Shown here piece after piece: positions 43,019-54,459 of a stretch of 64,000 nt of DNA (within the stretch, counting starts at the first letter, position 1; every line of letters begins with the position of its first letter). Origin of the DNA: Lithodes maja (Eukaryota > Arthropoda > Malacostraca > Decapoda > Lithodidae). The translations under genes and the position numbers were made by a program. The notes below the pieces were generated by a model that saw nothing but the letters and a program-made list of their open reading frames with translations, was not told where the DNA came from and did not search any database. Where the stretch lies: the NCBI GenBank assembly GCA_037953745.1, contig JBAKBP010003207.1, positions 62,001 through 126,000 of the forward strand. The letters are read 5' to 3'.

Positions 43019-45049
43019 ATACGGAGTAGAGGGCAAGTTGCTGAAAGCAGTGAAGAGCATGTATGAGGGTGCAAAGGCGGCAGTACGTGTGGAGAGTGCG
43101 CAGAGCAAGTTCTTTGACCTGAATGTTGGTTTGAAACAGGGGTGTGTGATGTCCCCGTGGTTGTTTACTGTATATATGGATGGAGTTATGAAAGAAATAC
43201 TATCAAGAGCAGTGGATGTTGGTGTATCGCTGAAAAGGGAGGGAATTGAGTGGAAGCTACCTATACTGCTGTTTGCGGATGATACAGTTCTGATGAGTGA
43301 TAATGAATGGGAGTTGCAGGGTCTGGTAAATGAGTTTGGAACAGTGTGCGAAAAACGGAATTTGAAGGTAAATACGGGGAAGAGCAAGGTTATGGTCTTC
43401 GAAAGGGGTGAAGTCACAGAGTGTGAGGTGAAGCTGAACGGTCAGGCTATGGAGATCGTCAACTCTTTTAAGTATCTGGGCAGTGTGTTGAGTAAAGATG
43501 GGACTATGGATGAAGAGGTGCGGGAGAGGGTACAACAGGGGAAGAGGGTTGTAGGAACGCTAAAAGCAGTAACAAGAAATAGGGTGGTCAGTATGGAAGT
43601 GAAGAAGTCCTTGCATGACAGTGTGGTAATCCCGACACTGACTTACGGAAGCGAAGCATGGACGTTGGTTGAGAGACTCAGACCAAGAGTGAGAGCAGTG
43701 GAAATGAATTACTTAAGGAGTGCGTGCGGAATTACATGGAGGGATAGACAGACTAATGAGGAAGTAAGAAGGAGGTGTGGTGTGGAGGTAGATGTGCTGG
43801 AAAGTGTGAAAAGGAACAACTTGAGATGGTTCGGCCATATGGAACGTATGGAAAGCGAGAGAATGACTAAGAGGGTGTACGAGAGCGAGGTGGAGGGACA
43901 GAGGGGGAGAGGTAGACCGAATATGAGGTGGAAGGATGGAGTGAGGAACTACATGAATGAAGGCGGTGCTGGTTGGGGGGAGGGGCGTCGACTGACTGGG
44001 GACAGAGGTGCATGGGGGCGGTTCGTTCGTGGCCACCCCTTCGGGGATCACGGCGTCAGGCAATAGATAGATAGATAGACTTATGTCTTTCAGAGGATGC
44101 CGTTTGGATTGAACCTAGCACCTCGCTTATTCACGAAATTAGTCCGGCAAGCCCTGATGCCCTTGTTAAGGCAAGGGATCAGGATTTTGTGGTATCTAGA
44201 CGACTGGCTAGTGGTGGCAGAGACGGAACAAGTATGCATAAATCATGTCAACATAACATTAAAACATGTCAAAACTCTAGGGTTCAAGGTCGACCTGGTA
44301 AAATCAAACCTTGTTCCCTCAAGAGTAGTTCAGTGGATAGGGCTGGTCTGGGATACAGCTACTCTCACTCTGAGTCAGAGTGTGGACAATCGCAACAGAT
44401 TTCGCAGGAAATTGTTTCTGTTCCTTCACAGTCTGACTACGACACGGAGAATCTGGGAGTCTCTGGTTGGCTCTCTCAACTGGATTCAACTAACAGTACA
44501 GTTGGGCCGGTTAAGAGTCAAACGTTTAATATTGGAGGGCAACAAATATTTTCCGCTATTGCCGGCAAAAAAATTATGGCCCATACCAAAATTAATCCAC
44601 AACTTGCTAGCGGTCTGGGCGAAGAGGGAAACATTACACTCAGTCATGTCATGGACCTCTCCTTCTCCGACGGTATGGGTAGACACGGATGCGTCAGGAA
44701 CGATAGGTTGGGGCTTTCAGTCAAACCAAGGGCACCAGTGTCAAGGGCTTTGGTCCCATTTAGAAATCTCCCACATCAATGTCAAAGAATTACTAGTCCC
44801 CTTATATTTCCTTAAGGCTCACGGCTCTACTTTACGGGGCAAGGCGGTGGCCTTCAGAATGGACAATCTGAATGCAGTTCACTGTATTCAGAAACAAGGG
44901 TCGACGAGATCTCGGGGGTTGCTAAACGTGTCAGAAGAGATTTTTATTCTAGCCAACAGGCTGGACATTCAGCTTCACGCATCTTATCTCCCAGGCGTAG
45001 CAAACGTCTGGGCAGACGCTCTGTCTCGGAGACAGAGCACAACAGTAGA

Positions 45050-46333
45050 ATGGGCACTCAAGCAAACCATTTTCGACCAAATGATTGCAGAGCCTTACCA
45101 TCCACAAGTGGATTTGTTTGCATCAGAGGAGACTCACAAACTCCCACTGTACTTCACCCGCCGGACGATAACGCCGGCGGGCGGGCCAGATGCTCTGGTG
45201 ACAGACTGGAACAGGTGGAGTTCCATTTATCTGTTTCCGCCGCCAGATGCGTCTCTAATGTGCCACGTAGTAAACAAACTACAGGATTATCGGGGCGTAG
45301 TCTCGCTAATCGTGCCCCTGTGGCCGGCGCAGTTGTGGTACCAGCAATTGAAGACGTGGTGCCCGGACCCGGTATCACTCCCGGTGGGGTTTTTCCACTT
45401 AGACACAATTGGCAACCTAAAGACCTCGCTGACTTTTGCATTATGGACATTCAGGAGGCCAAATGGCTAGCACCATACGGTAGAGACATGACCAATAAAT
45501 TCATGAATCAATATACCCAGTCTACTAAACGACAGTATCAATCACATTGGCAAGCCTTTACTTCTTGGATTCTTAGAACAGAACAAACTGTGCCCTCGGT
45601 GGCTTTGGTTTTTAATTATTTAAATTATCTGTTCGAGCAAAAACGTTTATCTGTAGTAACGTTAAAAAATCACTTGACAGCGATTAGGATACCGTTTTTG
45701 GACCTTACCGGTCTCTCCATACCAGTTGCGGAGGAAAAAGGTTTTATGAGGGCATGTTTTAAACTCCGCCCACCTCCCCGTCAGCTCATGCCTACCTGGT
45801 CTCTGGACAAGGCATTGTCTTTACTTCATTCCCGTCTGTACCAAAATACTGCAGATTTTACATTACTTTTAAAAAGGGCAGTATTCCTTATGGCCTTGGC
45901 TACCGGGAACAGAGTATCTGAGCTGGCGGCGATGAGCAACACACCTAATTGCCTCAGGTTTGGTAGGCTTAATGAGTGTATTCACATTGCACCTTCCCCA
46001 GGGTTCATAGCCAAGAATGAGCACAGTGAACACGTGTTTTCAGAGTTCACGGTGCCGGCGTTGAAAAGGGGAAAGGTGCACCATAATTTATGTCCAGTGC
46101 AAGCTCTAACCAAATATTTGAGAGTGGCACCTCTAAATCACCACGGTGCTTTATGGGTAGCAAGTACGGGTAAACGCTTGATGAAACGTAGACTGGCTTC
46201 TCTCTTGGTCGAGGTCATTGAAGAGAGTAATCCCGGCGTTGTGGGTAGGGCCCACGATTTACGCAAGTGGGCGGCTTCGTTACGTTTCCTTCAGAATTTT
46301 TCTGTTGAAGATATTACGTCCACACAGTTGTAG
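45050..46333 (+). pseudogene. DIRS tyrosine recombinase, stop before the catalytic Tyr
   Basis: The usable domain starts around 45430 after the RNase H overlap. The core-binding half has NQYTQSTKRQYQSHWQAFTS and VVTLKNHLTAIRI. The catalytic half has FLMALATGNRVSEL (first Arg) and AHDLRKWAASLRF (H-x-x-R). A TAG at 46331-46333 stands where DIRS recombinases have Trp (x-W-x-S-N-H-T-F); the frame then continues ASNHTFLTRYLSVAL, with the likely nucleophile Tyr at 46361-46363. This protein would insert the DIRS cDNA circle without target duplication. As written it lacks the nucleophile. Confidence 0.88.
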
Positions 46334-46799
46334 GCCTCTAATCATACGTTTTTGACTCGTTACCTCTCAGTAGCTCTAGACAAACCTTCCTTGCCATGTA
46401 TAGCTTTAAGGCAAAGGGTCTAGGTGGCCCCTAAGTCAGTTATTGTGTAATTTCAAGAAAAAGGGGGGGGGGGGGGGGTGCTGTACTATTCATTACAGGA
46501 AATTGTGCTAGTACAATTTTAGTACAAACAACAGTGTTGTTGTAAGTAGTTTTTGGGCTGAAAAGCAATTTAATTTAAGCATTGGTTATATTTTGCAAGA
46601 TATATCCACTAATTTTATGGGGTTTATATGTGCACATGTAAACTTATAAGTTTTATTTTTTTCACCACTTAATTTAAGTGGGGTGCCTTGTTAACTGGCG
46701 GATCTGTGCTCAGAATCTCAGAGTTAACACCCATTTTATCAAGCATGCTTCTTTGAAGCACGCTCCTGCTTGTAGCCCTTTTTGTATAAGTTGTGCTGT
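46334..46799 (+). other. DIRS 3' region before the minus-strand LINE
   Basis: The recombinase frame ends at a second stop near 46424. After that the region is non-coding, with a G run at 46465-46478. Confidence 0.5.
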
Positions 46800-46810
46800 A
46801 TAAAGTTTAT

Positions 46811-49800
46811 CATCATCATCATCATCATCTCCGATGCCTTGTTTCCCGCTGGGAAACCCCCACTAGAGGATGGCCATGACAGAAACGTCTCCAAGCTACT
46901 TTGTCAAGACATGCCTCCTTTGCCCGTGCCACTATGCCCCTTCCACTACGTGGAAGTTTTTCTTCAATATATTTTTCCACTTTCTTTTCCCATACCATAG
47001 GTGGTCTTCCACTACTAGCGGTTCCACTCACCTGACTCCCATATATCTTTCTTGGCATTCTGTCTTCATCCATTCTCTGAACATGGCCATACCACCTCAA
47101 AGTACTTCTCTTTATCCACTCAACCACACCACAATCAATGCCCAAAGCCTGCTCTTCCATTCCAAAGGACTCGTACACTTCCCTATTACTTGGCCCATCT
47201 AGCCTATTCATGCCAGCTGCCATTCTGAAAAAGCTCATCTCCACAGCTCTCAGTTTGAAGAGGTCCTCGTCACTTGCCGTCCATGTCTCGCTTCCATACG
47301 AGAGTGTTGGGAGCAGCACACTGTTTCTCAGTGACTTTTTGACTTCCTGGCTAACCATTCTTCCTTTGAGAATACTATCAAGTTCTCCAATCACTTTTCT
47401 CCCTTGCATTTTTCTCTCTTTTATCTCACTCCATTTTACCATATTTGCATAGTACAGCTCCCAAATACTTGAAACTTTCAACCTCTTCTAGTACTTCATT
47501 TTTCAATTTTATTTTACAACTTTTCTTGTGTTCTTTCTTGATTCTATATTTTTCCTTAAAATCTATGGTTTCATGCATTCTTCTCTCAAACACCATTACC
47601 TTACATTTCCCTACATTGACCTTTAACGTTCTCTTTTCACATACCCTATCAAAGTCAGTGACCACTCTCTGAAGTTCTTCAGCATTTTCCGCCAACAGGA
47701 CTGCATCGTCCGCATATAGGCATGTTAAAATCTTCCATGTTCTTTCCTCTGATTCCAGTCTAGCTCCCACACCCATTGATACAGTCCTACATTCCCTAAT
47801 CACTCCATCCATGTATATATTGAACAACCAACTGACCTGACACATCCCTGTCTTACACCTACATTGACCTCAAAACTTTCACTTAACTTATCCCCTACCT
47901 TCACATTTGCCATTGCATTCCTATAAAAAGATTTTACTGCCATTAGCAACTTTCCTCCCACACCATATACTGTTAACACATCCCACAGGCCCTCCCAGTC
48001 TATTTTGTCGTAGGCTTTTTCCAAATCCATGAATGCTGCATAGAGTTTTCTGATTTTGGCCAGATACTTCTCTACCAACAATCGCAGTGAGGCTATCTGG
48101 TCAATGCAGCCCCTGCCCTTTCTGAAACCTCCCTGTTCCTCGCCTATTTTGTCATCCGTTATCTTCTGTAGCCTCTGTGTTACTACTCTTGCGTGTACCT
48201 TTCCAGGTATGCTAAGCAAGCTAATTCCCCTATAATTCTTACACTCTTCTTTACTACCCTTCCCTTTGTACAAGGGTACTATCACTGCTTTCCTCCAGTC
48301 CTCTGGTACACTTTCCTTTTCCCATGCTAATTTACATAACCTATGCATTATGTCAACAGCTTCTTCTCCTCCATATCTCAGCATTTCACCTGGGATGTTA
48401 TCTACTCCAGCAGCTTTGCCCATTTTAAGTCTATTGATTGCTTCTTTTGCTTCTTCTCTGCTTATCTGGCTTTCAACTACCCTGTTTATTCTACCTCTCT
48501 CCATTCCTATGGATGAGATCTTTGCCTTCCCCCTACTCTTTACAGCTAAGCTACTAAAATGATCTTTCCATACTTTCACCACACCATCACCCTCTACCAC
48601 TTCCCCATTCATGTCCCTCATCCTACCACCTGAGACACTCTCAGTCTTCTTCCCTCTGGCTTCTTTCACAGCTCTGTCGTATGCTTTCCTGTCATTCAGA
48701 AACTGTTCACTAATCTTTCTCCCATATGCCTCATCTGTCTTCCTTTTAGCGTCTTGTATCGCCCTCTTCACTCTTTGTTTCAAATGTTTATATTCTTCTT
48801 TCCTCGCATCTCTAGTTTCTCTAGGTATATTCTTTTGCAGCATACTCTTTCTGAACTTTTTTTTTTTCACTATTTCTTCTATCTCTTTACTAAACCATGC
48901 GTTACCTTTCTTCTTCCACATTTTAAAGGTTTTCTTCCCACATACTTTCTCAGCTGCTTTAATCATGGAGTATCTTGTACCTTTCCATACTTTGTCTACA
49001 GTATTTCCCAGATCTATCATAACATCCATGTCCTTTATAGTCTCTTTCAGGATGTCCTTGTATTTTGTTGCATTACATTCTTCATTTAATTTTCTCACAT
49101 TTATTCTCTCTACTGTCAGTTTTCTCTCTTTCCTCTCATATTTCCACTCTTTCCTTATCCTCACTTTTGTTAGCACTGTATAGTGGTCTGATCCCATCAG
49201 CATACCTCTTACAGCTTTTGAATCTAAAATTCTTCCTTTTAGTCCGGAGTCCATCATGGCGTAGTCAATTAGAGATTTCTGTTCCTGCTCACCTTCACCT
49301 CTGTGCCATGTATATCTATGAATGTGACGATGTTCAAAAAATGTGTTGGCCAGAAACATCTCTCTCTCCGCACAAACTTCTAAAAGGAAGTCACCATTCA
49401 TATTCCTACCCTCCACACCCCATTTACCCACTATACCTTCCATCTCCTCGTTTCCAACTCTACCATTCATGTCGCCTACTAATATTACTTGTGTACACTC
49501 TTGCCTTTCTCTTATACATTTATTGACTGTATTCCAAAATTTTCTATTTTCTTCCGCACCTTTCCCAGTTTCTTGGTTGACTGGTGCATAGACACACATA
49601 AAAGTATACCTATCTATCCCAATCTTGCACTCACACCATACAATTCTTGAGTCCACGCATCCATAGTTTTTTACACACTTCCTCAACCTTTCTGACAAAA
49701 TTACTGCTACCCCTTCCTTTTTCTTACGTTTATATCCTGCATCCAATCCAGACCAGACAACCCATCCTTCCCCACCCCACAAATCATGCTCACTCTTACC

Positions 49801-49950
49801 ATCCCACACTCCAGAACCCAACAGGTGCATCTCACCTACCCCACACACATCCACACATCCATCTTTAAGCTCTCGCATCAGACACACTCTCTTGCTAAAA
49901 ATCATTTATGCCATTGGCATTGAAGGCACAGACACGGAGCACGCTTTCCC
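46811..49950 (-). mobile_element. RTE-like LINE inserted antisense in the DIRS 3' region
   Basis: The target duplication ATAAAGTTTAT is at 46800-46810 and 49951-49961. The 3' tail, read on the minus strand, is a GAT repeat (CATCATCAT at 46811-46828 on +). It is nearly complete across the ORF, at 3.1 kb. Confidence 0.92.
46825..49905 (-). pseudogene. RTE-like LINE ORF, three frame segments
   Basis: Segment 49905-47800 has the endonuclease (TFMCVYAPVNQETGKG, VILVGDMNGRVGNEE, SLIDYAMMDSGLK, MGSDHYTVLTKVRI) and RT up to VNVGVRQGCV (NYRGISLLSIPGKVHARVV, GGFRKGRGCIDQIASL, AFMDLEKAYDKIDWEGL). A frameshift near 47840 leads to WLFNIYMDGVIREC and CLYADDAVLLAEN (47845-47426). A second shift near 47460 leads to the C-terminal domain (LPTLSYGSETWTASD, LRWYGHVQRMDEDRMPRK). 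It is distinct from, but related to, the LINE at 39884. Only two indels prevent a continuous frame, so the insertion is relatively recent or the indels are sequencing errors. Confidence 0.88.
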
Positions 49951-50074
49951 ATAAAGTTTATGCGCCAAATATATATCTTTTTTACAAAGTAAGAATACTA
50001 TGTGGTTGTTTGATTATTTGCCTTTGCTAGAGTTATGATATGATTACGAATGTCCCCCTCCAGTCTTAGATATC

Positions 50075-50181
50075 AGGCATATCGTCAATGATGGAGGGAC
50101 CACTAATAAATTATAGGTTTGACTCCTGCAAGGAGATAAAGAAAACCTAATATTTAGTAGTGGCCCCGTAATCATTGACGA
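50075..50181 (+). repeat. DIRS internal complementary region
   Basis: The first half (AGGCATATCGTCAATGATGG to ACTAATAAATTA) is the reverse complement of the left tip at 34709-34755. The second half (TATAGGTTTGACTCCTGCAA to CCCCGTAATCATTGACGA) is the reverse complement of the right tip at 55890-55960. It therefore holds both element ends joined head to tail, as required by the DIRS circle-forming replication model. Confidence 0.92.
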
Positions 50182-50261
50182 CTGGGGCCCTCCCGACCAT
50201 CCCCTTCCCAATCGTTGATGTATTAAGGATTTTGGTTTACTTGATATGTCAGTGAAGGAAG

Positions 50262-50469
50262 AATGACGCCTGAGTCAGCGTCTGGGCAAAGATCCACACA
50301 AGTACATCCACGATTATATGGAAAGCTTATGAATAGTTATTCTTATTTTCTTTTTGTTTTTTATTTGTTACGAAGTTTTTTCGTAGTGAGAACCCAATTT
50401 CATAATGACTGAACCATGAGTGAGGTTGCGTGCGCTCATGATGAAGGCTCCTCAAATTTGTTATGCTCT
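50262..50469 (-). repeat. DIRS right inverted terminal repeat, proximal half
   Basis: It is the reverse complement of about 34805-35016, from GAATGACGCCTGAGTCAGCG to AAATTTGTTATGCTCT. It is interrupted at 50469/50470 by the L2-like LINE and resumes at 55820. Confidence 0.9.
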
Positions 50470-50552
50470 TGTTACTTGGTACTTGGTGTGGAGTTTCTCA
50501 GCCGCGCTCCGTCACTAGATGTGACGCTCGTCGCAGCTGCCCTTTAAACCAT

Positions 50553-53500
50553 CTAGCACTTGTAGTCTTGTCTCACAGTGCCATCTTCTAAGTCATAACA
50601 CTCCCTGAACAAATGTGTTTTAAGTGACTTTTTAAAGGCCTTTATGTTCGCACACCTTTTCACATTAACTGGTAGATTATTATAAAGTCTCGGTGCACTC
50701 TTTTCGAAGGCCCTAAATCCAAATTCATGATTGCACCGTGGCTCATTCAATTGATGCAGCACGTTGCCATGTCTCAGCATCATATCAGTGCCAACATTGA
50801 AGTCTTCCAATAAGTCTCGCACATATTCCGGCTTTCCAAAGTTCAAAGCTTGATACACTATAACACACAGTTTGAATATGATCCTCGCTTTCACCGGCAG
50901 CCAATGCAGGTCAATTAATGCCGGCGTTATACTCGCACGGAATGGTAAACTCTTTATTAATCTTGCTGCTCTATTCATTATAAGTTGTAGTTTTCGTAGC
51001 AAGTAATTTGGTAGTCGATAATATAGAGAATTACAATAGTCTAATTTACTAATTACATGATTGTGGATCAACATTTTGGTTGTATTAATATCCAGATATT
51101 TTCTCACAAAAGCAATATTCCTCAGATGATAGGCAGAGATTCGCACTGTTTGATTAATCTGGTTTTTAAATGACAGTTCACTATCAACCAAGACTCCCAA
51201 ATCCTTCACCACACTACTCACAATCATCACACTATCATTGATATTGAGGCTTTGCACGCCCAGTCTCTCAAGGTCCACCCGTCTGCCTACTAATAGGCAT
51301 TCAGTTTTATTTTAATTTAATTTCAGTTGCTTTGACTCCATCCACTTCCCAATGTCTTTTAGTAAACCACTAATCTTCTCCTCAACATTCACCACGTCAC
51401 TTAGTGCCAGATAGAATTGGGTGTCATCCGCAAACAGCTTGAATTTCACTCCATGTTTCATTAATATGCTAGATAGTGCAATTGTATATATACAGAATAG
51501 AATTGGTCCAAGAACACTCCCTTGAGGAATGCCCCTCTCTAGATGCTTCATCTCTGAGAATTTATTACCTATTTGCACACAATAAGTTCTGTTAGTAAGG
51601 TAACTTTGAAGGTATTCCAGCGCATTACCATCAATACCAATAGCTTTACAGTCTTCTATTAGTAAGCTATGCACCACTGTATCGAACGCAGCACTCAAGT
51701 CCAACAAAATTAAGATTCCACACTTCGCATTGTCCATTAGCACGAGTAAATCATTAATCACAGAGCACATCGTGGTTTCCGTAGAGTAAAGTCTTCTATA
51801 TGCGGACTGGTTGTCTGGGAGAGCCTTCACTAAACTCAAGTGATCCCATAACTGACCCAGAATTACATTTTCAATAATTTTTGATAGAAATGTTAAATTG
51901 GAAACAGGCCTAAAAGAGCTCAAGCATTGAGAATCAAGGCTCCCTTTAATAATAGGCTTCACAATCGCATTCTTTTCAGACGATGGAAATACATTATTTG
52001 CAATGCTACAGTTTATTATGTCAACATATATGTCCAGAAAACTGTTAAAATTAGTACTGTGCACTATTTCACGTATCGGTATAGGATCATTACTACAATG
52101 GGTAAGTTTTGCTTTCGTAACTATGGATTTAACTGTATTCAGATCCGTCATAGTAAATTCTGTTAACTTAGTCACAGTAGGCTCAGCTACAACAACGTCT
52201 TGAGTCTCGACTACTCCAAAATTTCCAACAATGGCATTAATTTTATCACAAAAAAAGTCAGAAAAATCATTCGCCAATGTCATATCCGGAATCCCTTCTG
52301 GTAACTTATTTTTCTTCTTGTTTCCCGTCAAGTTGTCAAGTACCACATACAGCTTATTCATGTCAGATCCAGCTTCTTTTGCTTTATTCATATAGTATTC
52401 ACGTTTTCTAAGCACAATGAGCCTGTTTTCTATATTCCGAGCTCTTTTATAGTTATCTCTTGCCTCTTCGGTTCGTAGACGTCTCCATAGCCTCTCATAT
52501 TTCTTCTTGGCCTTTTTTGCTCTTTGAATATCAGCATTAAACCACGGTGCACTATCAACTATTACTACAGTAAAAGTCCGTTAATCCGACGACCGATGAT
52601 TCGAATCTCCCAATAGTCCGAATTTTTCAATTTGAGGCCAAATCCGAATTCACCCGATGGTCCGAATTTCAAGAAGTTGGTCCGAATTTCAAGAAGTCCC
52701 AAAGTCCCCTTTTTGAGGCATTAGGCCACTCAAATGACACATAATGGAGCACACACATATCATATGTTCATGAATTCACTTTAAAAGTTTACCATTGTCA
52801 TTGTAGCCTATTACCTACTTCAAAACATTCAGATTAATGGTCAAAGGAAGCTACTGATATAAACGTAAACACCTTCTTCTTCTTCTTCTTCTTCCACATC
52901 GTCTGCTAGAGAGTTTGTTTTGCTCTTGAACGCATCCTTGGGACGCTCCGATGCGCTACTGGCTTGCACCGCATTTTCTGCAAGCGCATTCAGTCTTGAG
53001 CTTGAAAACGCACCTTTGGATGTACAGTATTAGCCTTGAGCTTGAAAACGCACCTTTGGACGTTCCGATACGCTACTATTTATAGTTCAGTGATAGGAGC
53101 GTCCCAAGGGTGCTTTCAAGACAACAAGACAAGGGTGCTTTCAATACAATATAATATAACAGAGCACATCACAAAAGGAAAATCACAAAAGGAAAATTAC
53201 AAGAACTTCTCAGGGAAGTGCCGTTGTTAAGGCATTACTTCCCGAACCACATCTGATCTTAAAGAGCAAGACAAACTCGCTAGTAGACGGAAGAAGAAGA
53301 AGACGTTTATATCAGCAGATTCCTTTGACCATTAATCTGAATGTTTTGAAGGTAGGTAATAGGCTACAATGACAATGGTAAACTTTTGAAGTGATTTCAT
53401 GAACATATGATATGTGTGTGTGCACCATTGTGTCATTTGGGTGGCCTAATGTCTCGATGTTTTCGTCATACACAGGTTCATAGGGGTAAAGTCCGATAAT

Positions 53501-54450
53501 CCGAAAAATCCACTAATCCGAACGAGGGCCGGTCCGCTGCCCTTCGGATTAACGGAAGTTTACTGTATTTCCTTTTCAATAATGGGGCACGTATCTTCGT
53601 ATTTTTCTCTAGCAATGCTGTTATACAGATTAGTGAAACATGACGTACAGTCATCTATTAATTCACCGTGAGCACAGTGTTCTCTTTTCTTAATCAGTAT
53701 TTCATTCGCAACAGTCGATATTAGTAGTTGTGGCTCAAATTTTCTTTTTGATCTACACTTTATTGTCTTAGATTGTCTAGGTTTACTTACAAACGGCATG
53801 TTAAAAGTAACTAGTTTATGGACCGGCGAAATACAACACTCATCTTCAACATACAGCTCATTTATCATATCGCTTTCTCTATTCGTAAAAACCAAGTCTA
53901 ATGCATGACCACCTCTTGAAGTTGCAGTATGCACTTTATTTATCAAGTGGAAAGACTCCATCAATTCTATAAAGATAGTAGCATAGTAATCATTCGGAAC
54001 ATCCACCCACAGATTAAAGTCACCAGAGACGAATGTATTCGTACTAACCATATCAATTGTTTCCAAGTATAATCTAAAATCATCAATAAATGTACTGGCA
54101 CTTAAATTTGGGGGTCTATAAACAACAATAAAAGTACATTTCCAGCCTCCAATCTCACAGCCCACCTGTATATGTTCAAAACTACCGAACCTTGCAGATT
54201 TACATATTTTCATCTTCTTAAACGTGTTTGTAAGAAAAATTCCCACACCACCACCTCCCTTCCCTTTTCGTGGATTGTGCAAGAAGGTATGCGTTAAAGG
54301 AGTCATTTCAAGTATTTTAGCAGTATCGTATTCACTCAGCCATGTTTCAGTTACCGCTAGTACATCATATTTTGCCTCATTAATTAAGTCTCAAATTTCA
54401 AAGGTTTTATTTCCCACTGATTGAATGTTTATCAGTCCCCCTTTATCTTT
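50553..54450 (-). pseudogene. L2/CR1-like LINE ORF2 (endonuclease and RT), broken
   Basis: Endonuclease: VLAVTETWLSEYD (after an in-frame stop near 54390), GKGGGGVGIFLTN, FIVVYRPPNLS, TFVSGDFNLWVD and RGGHALDLVFTN. After the MITE, RT: SSFRPVSNLTFLSKIIE, ILLDLSAAFDTVVHSLL (motif A), RGIPQGSVLGPILFCIYT and KLFADDTQFYLA, then one in-frame TAA after KQLKLN (near 51311) and the C-terminal domain with SKLDYCNSLYYRLP and DLHWLPVKARIIFKLCVIV, which is characteristic of CR1/L2 LINEs. The frame resumes exactly across the MITE (KEI/VIVDSAPWF). Confidence 0.9.
52568..53565. mobile_element. TA-flanked palindromic MITE inside the L2-like LINE
   Basis: TA lies at 52566 and 53566; the ends are CAGTAAAAGTCCGTTAATCC and the inverse GGATTAACGGAAGTTTACTG. 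The interior is a long imperfect palindrome (52770-52910 against 53265-53400) around a central stretch with repeated GAAAACGCACCTTTGGA. There is no transposase. Confidence 0.9.
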
Positions 54451-54459
54451 ATTAAAGCA

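Larger units (their letters stand above)
39916..44066 (+). pseudogene. RTE-like LINE ORF (endonuclease and RT), broken
   Basis: Endonuclease part: VIVCVYAPTEDILER, IFLIGDMNGKVGD, SLIDYVCVDERMK and GGLSDHYVVVAKV, with frameshifts near 40205 and 40430. RT part: WKTGIIVPLYKGKGER, GGFRKGRGCVDQIFTL and AFMDLEKAYDRVDREGL; then after the MITE, LKQGCVMSPWLFTVYMDG and LLFADDTVLMSD. The C-terminal domain has PTLTYGSEAWTL, LRWFGHMERM and RGRPNMRWKDGV. The excised frame across the MITE reads KVLRIYGVEGKLLKAV. Confidence 0.88.
39884..44076 (+). mobile_element. RTE-like LINE inserted in the DIRS RT
   Basis: The target duplication AGACTTATGTCT is at 39872-39883 and 44077-44088. The tail is GATA repeats (44062-44077). 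The LINE is 5'-truncated inside the endonuclease. It was inserted in the same orientation as the DIRS and is itself split by a MITE at 41674-43018. Confidence 0.92.
39360..45470 (+). pseudogene. DIRS reverse transcriptase-RNase H, split by a LINE
   Basis: The 5' part (to 39883) has SKLFLVPKRDSVQMR, VVDLSYLN and WMCSLDLTDAYWHV (motif A). The 3' part (from 44089) has QRMPFGLNLAPRLFTKL and the catalytic LWYLDDWLV, then RNase H with WVDTDASGTIGWGF, INVKELLVPLYFL, FRMDNLNAVH and LPGVANVWADALSR. Joining across the 12-bp duplicated target AGACTTATGTCT restores the frame HQTYV/FQRMPFG, and I see no other lesion. The 3' end overlaps the recombinase ORF in another frame by up to about 420 nt, which is usual for DIRS. 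Confidence 0.92.

Noticed and set aside
45154..45450. Minus-strand ORF over the DIRS RNase H-recombinase overlap
   Set aside because: It is a shadow of two overlapping real frames on the plus strand.
48611..49183. Hydrophobic plus-strand ORFs suggesting membrane proteins
   Set aside because: They are antisense to the Lys/Glu-rich region of the minus-strand RTE-like LINE; hydrophobic reading is an artefact.
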